The notes below the pieces were generated by a model. The model saw only the letters and a program-made list of their open reading frames with translations. It did not search any database and was not told where the DNA came from. Of a DNA stretch of 14,563 nt, positions 12,164-14,563 are shown piece by piece. The position numbers were made by a program, and so were the translations under genes. The first letter of the stretch is position 1, and each line of letters begins with the position of its first letter. This DNA is from Spirochaetota bacterium (GTDB lineage: Bacteria > Spirochaetota > UBA4802 > JAFGJZ01). The stretch lies in contig JAEWVM010000099.1 of NCBI GenBank assembly GCA_023396615.1, positions 1-14,563 on the forward strand. The letters are read 5' to 3'.

Positions 12164-14443
12164 ATGAACATAGAACAGCTTATTGATTATCTGAAGTCAA
12201 ACAGAGGCTTCAATGAAAACGTCGTATCGTGGAATACCGTTCCGGCAAAGGACGCGGTGTATTCTGAATTTCCGGAATATATCGACAGACGGCTCGTTGA
12301 TTATTATGTATCGAAAGGCATAGTGAAACCGTATTTCCATCAGCGCGCGGCTTTTGATTATGCACGCAAACAAAATGATTTTGTTGTTGTGACTCCGACT
12401 GCGTCCGGAAAAACTCTGTGTTATAATGTACCGGTTATAGATGAGATAATCAAAAATCCCGAATCCCGCGCGCTCTATATTTTTCCAACTAAGGCGCTGG
12501 CTCAGGATCAGATGCACGAGCTTAACCGCATTGTCGAATCTCTTGAACTGAAAATAAAAACTTATACTTTTGACGGAGATACTCCCGCCAACGCGAGAAA
12601 ATCAATCCGCGAGTCGGGTCATGTGGTTATCACAAATCCGGATATGCTGCACTCGGGGATTCTTCCTCATCATACCATCTGGGTAAAACTTTTTGAAAAT
12701 CTGAAATACGTTGTTATTGACGAGGTTCATACTTACAGGGGAATTTTCGGTTCGCATTTCTGCAATCTGCTTCGTAGACTTGAACGTATATGTAACTTTT
12801 ACGGATCGAATCCTAAGTTTATATTGTGCAGTGCGACAATCGCTAATCCGAAAGAGCATGCGGAAGCTCTTACCGGACGCAGTATGTTTCTCGTCAACGA
12901 GAGCGGTGCCCCTTCCGGTGAAAAGAATTTCATCATTTATAATCCGCCTGTGGTAAATGAAAATCTCGGAATTCGCCAGTCGTCGGTAAAACTTTCAGCC
13001 GAAATCGCTTCAACATTTATACGCAACAAAATCACGACAATAGTTTTTTCCAAAAGCAGAATACGCGCCGAAATAATTACAAACTATATCAAAGAAAAAA
13101 CTCATGCGCGTCTTGCCGCCTACCGCGGCGGCTATCTTCCTGGAGAGCGCAGAGACATCGAACATAAAATGCGCTCGGGCGAACTCGACGGAATTGTTTC
13201 GACGAACGCGCTTGAACTCGGTATAGACATCGGTTCACTTGACGCTGTAATATCAGTCGGATATCCCGGTTCTGTTTCATCGCTTCTTCAGCAGTTCGGC
13301 CGCGCGGGACGGAGGAATTCTTCATCGCTTTCGCTTCTGGTTGCTAATTCTTCCGCGCTTGACCAATACATAGCAGAGAACCCTGAATTTCTAACAGGCT
13401 TTCCGCCGGAAAACGCGGTAATAAATCCAGACAATCTTCTGATTCTATTGGATCATATCAAATGCGCGGCGTTTGAACTTCCTTTTTCCGAGACTGAACG
13501 TTTCGCGCCTCACATTTCAACTACGAAAGAAATTCTCGATTATCTCGAATCTGAAGGAATACTCAAAAATGCATCAGGAAAATATCACTGGATGAACGCG
13601 ATTTACCCGGCAAACGAGGTATCTCTCAGAAGCGCGTCGCATGATAATGTTGTCATCGTTGATTCGACTTCGGCAAACAAGGTGATAGGAGAGGTTGATC
13701 TTTCGAGCGCGCCGACACTGATACATGACGAGGCGATTTATATTCATCAGGGCAGGCAGTTTTATATCGATAAGCTCGACTGGGAAAGAAGGACCGCTTT
13801 CTGTCACGAAACCGATTCTGATTATTATACCGACGCAGAATGCAAGACGGACATTCATGTTCTTGCCGATGACCGGAGTATGAAGAAAAAATCTTTTTCA
13901 ATAAGCTATGGAGAAATAAACATCCGAGAGCAGGCGATGCTTTATAAAAAGATTAAATTCCGAACTCATGAAAATATCGGTTCCGGAAAAATCACGCTTC
14001 CTGAGATTGAAATGCACACGTCGAGTTTCTGGATTGATTTCGATGAAGAATATCTTGATTCATTCGGCGGAAAAGCGAACTCAGGTGCGCTTTTATATTC
14101 AGTCGGTTACATTCTCAAAAACATTGCGCCCGTGCATCTGTTCTGCGATCCGTCGGATATACGTTCAATAAACATGAGCAAATCTTCATTCAGCCTGAAG
14201 CCGGCACTGTTCATTGCAGATTCATCACCGGGCGGAAGCGGACTCTCCGCAAAACTCTATGACATATTTGATCATGTCGCGCTTTGCGCCTCTGAGCATA
14301 TCTCGCGCTGTTCATGTAAGGAGGGATGTCCGGGATGCATCGGGCCTTCCGCCGGCGGCATCGACGGAGTCAAAAAAATTATATGCGCATTGCTCGGAGA
14401 CCTTGCTTCGGCATCTTCTGAACAGGCGGATGTTCTGCACTAA
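12164..14443 (+). CDS. mrfA: MrfA/YprA-family superfamily 2 DNA helicase with DUF1998 domain
   Basis: A 759-residue helicase, close to Bacillus subtilis MrfA (YprA, about 750). The first RecA-like domain has TPTASGKT with Lys83, the Walker B box DEVH (186-189) and SAT (223-225). The second has STNALELGIDIG (motif V) and QQFGRAGRR (376-384, motif VI). The C-terminal DUF1998/zinc module has SPGGSGL and four cysteines, Cys716, 718, 722 and 725 (CxCx3Cx2C), which in MrfA bind zinc. MrfA is a 3'-5' DNA helicase that, with the exonuclease MrfB, repairs mitomycin C damage independently of the UvrABC excision proteins; a similar repair role is likely here. No MrfB-like gene appears up to the window end. 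The ATG at 12164 is the first start after an in-frame TAA (12140-12142) and fits the family's N-terminus, but it has no visible Shine-Dalgarno. Codons here look more G+C-rich than in the genes at the left end. Confidence 0.93.
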   Translation: MNIEQLIDYLKSNRGFNENVVSWNTVPAKDAVYSEFPEYIDRRLVDYYVSKGIVKPYFHQRAAFDYARKQNDFVVVTPTASGKTLCYNVPVIDEIIKNPESRALYIFPTKALAQDQMHELNRIVESLELKIKTYTFDGDTPANARKSIRESGHVVITNPDMLHSGILPHHTIWVKLFENLKYVVIDEVHTYRGIFGSHFCNLLRRLERICNFYGSNPKFILCSATIANPKEHAEALTGRSMFLVNESGAPSGEKNFIIYNPPVVNENLGIRQSSVKLSAEIASTFIRNKITTIVFSKSRIRAEIITNYIKEKTHARLAAYRGGYLPGERRDIEHKMRSGELDGIVSTNALELGIDIGSLDAVISVGYPGSVSSLLQQFGRAGRRNSSSLSLLVANSSALDQYIAENPEFLTGFPPENAVINPDNLLILLDHIKCAAFELPFSETERFAPHISTTKEILDYLESEGILKNASGKYHWMNAIYPANEVSLRSASHDNVVIVDSTSANKVIGEVDLSSAPTLIHDEAIYIHQGRQFYIDKLDWERRTAFCHETDSDYYTDAECKTDIHVLADDRSMKKKSFSISYGEINIREQAMLYKKIKFRTHENIGSGKITLPEIEMHTSSFWIDFDEEYLDSFGGKANSGALLYSVGYILKNIAPVHLFCDPSDIRSINMSKSSFSLKPALFIADSSPGGSGLSAKLYDIFDHVALCASEHISRCSCKEGCPGCIGPSAGGIDGVKKIICALLGDLASASSEQADVLH

Positions 14444-14563
14444 TTAATTATTGACGTATTTATGCAAATATGATTATTCTGCCGAAAATAAAAAATATTC
14501 AAGCGGGGTGATGACGGCATGAAATCCTATTTGGTCGCATAATCCGGCTCATCTTTGCTGGGT
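14444..14563. other. Short unassigned stretch at the window end
   Basis: No plus-strand gene begins here; the ATG at 14519 gives only seven codons. On the minus strand two frames stay open from the window edge, one ending at 14527 (…KDEPDYATK) and one ending at 14499. One could be the 3' end of a minus-strand gene outside the window, but there are too few residues to judge. Confidence 0.3.

Noticed and set aside
14444..14563. A start of a plus-strand gene or an mrfB homologue after the helicase
   Set aside because: All plus-strand frames close quickly; the longest ATG frame at 14519 has seven codons.
1..14563. CRISPR array, insertion sequence, prophage, tRNA or rRNA
   Set aside because: No regularly spaced repeats, transposase motifs, terminal repeats, phage genes or RNA-gene signatures were seen on either strand.

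Overview
The window is an ordinary-density bacterial chromosome segment of low-to-moderate G+C with short intergenic gaps. It holds one partial gene and nine complete ones. A lipoprotein-free periplasmic sensor with a signal peptide and a SanA-type inner-membrane protein suggest a two-membrane bacterium. The stack of c-di-GMP, CheY-like and cyclic-nucleotide proteins would suit a spirochaete or a similar motile, signalling-rich lineage, but that placement is an inference I cannot verify from the sequence.

Layout, left to right. Positions 1-327 are the 3' end of an AT-rich gene, possibly of the PP-loop or sugar-amidotransferase type. Positions 478-3311 form a plus-strand signalling cluster: a pseudo-receiver/EAL c-di-GMP phosphodiesterase, a single-domain CheY-like receiver, and a protein with a cyclic-nucleotide-binding domain whose start overlaps the receiver's stop codon. 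A CorA-type metal transporter (3316-4239, minus) converges on this cluster with a 4-base gap. Divergent from corA is a translationally overlapping pair, a 63-residue two-helix membrane protein and a SanA-family envelope protein (4458-5271). Then come mutS2 (5346-7727) and a D-malate/tartrate-type dehydrogenase (7823-8866) that ends in a clear intrinsic terminator. A large hybrid histidine kinase (8927-11977, minus) has a periplasmic substrate-binding module, two PAS domains and a C-terminal receiver. It is divergent from an MrfA/YprA-family DNA helicase (12164-14443, plus), and the intervening region carries overlapping divergent promoter-like sequences.

How they may work together: the 478-3311 cluster looks like a small signalling unit that could link c-di-GMP turnover, phosphorylation and cyclic-nucleotide sensing. 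The kinase at 8927-11977 is an intramolecular phosphorelay with no recognisable output partner nearby. MutS2 and MrfA are nucleic-acid maintenance factors without their usual partners in view. I see no mobile element, CRISPR array, tRNA or rRNA. Nothing here is clearly an unknown defence or biosynthetic system. The most unusual part is the signalling trio, with its degenerate receiver, its Pro-to-Trp CheY-like protein and its cNMP-binding protein without an output domain.
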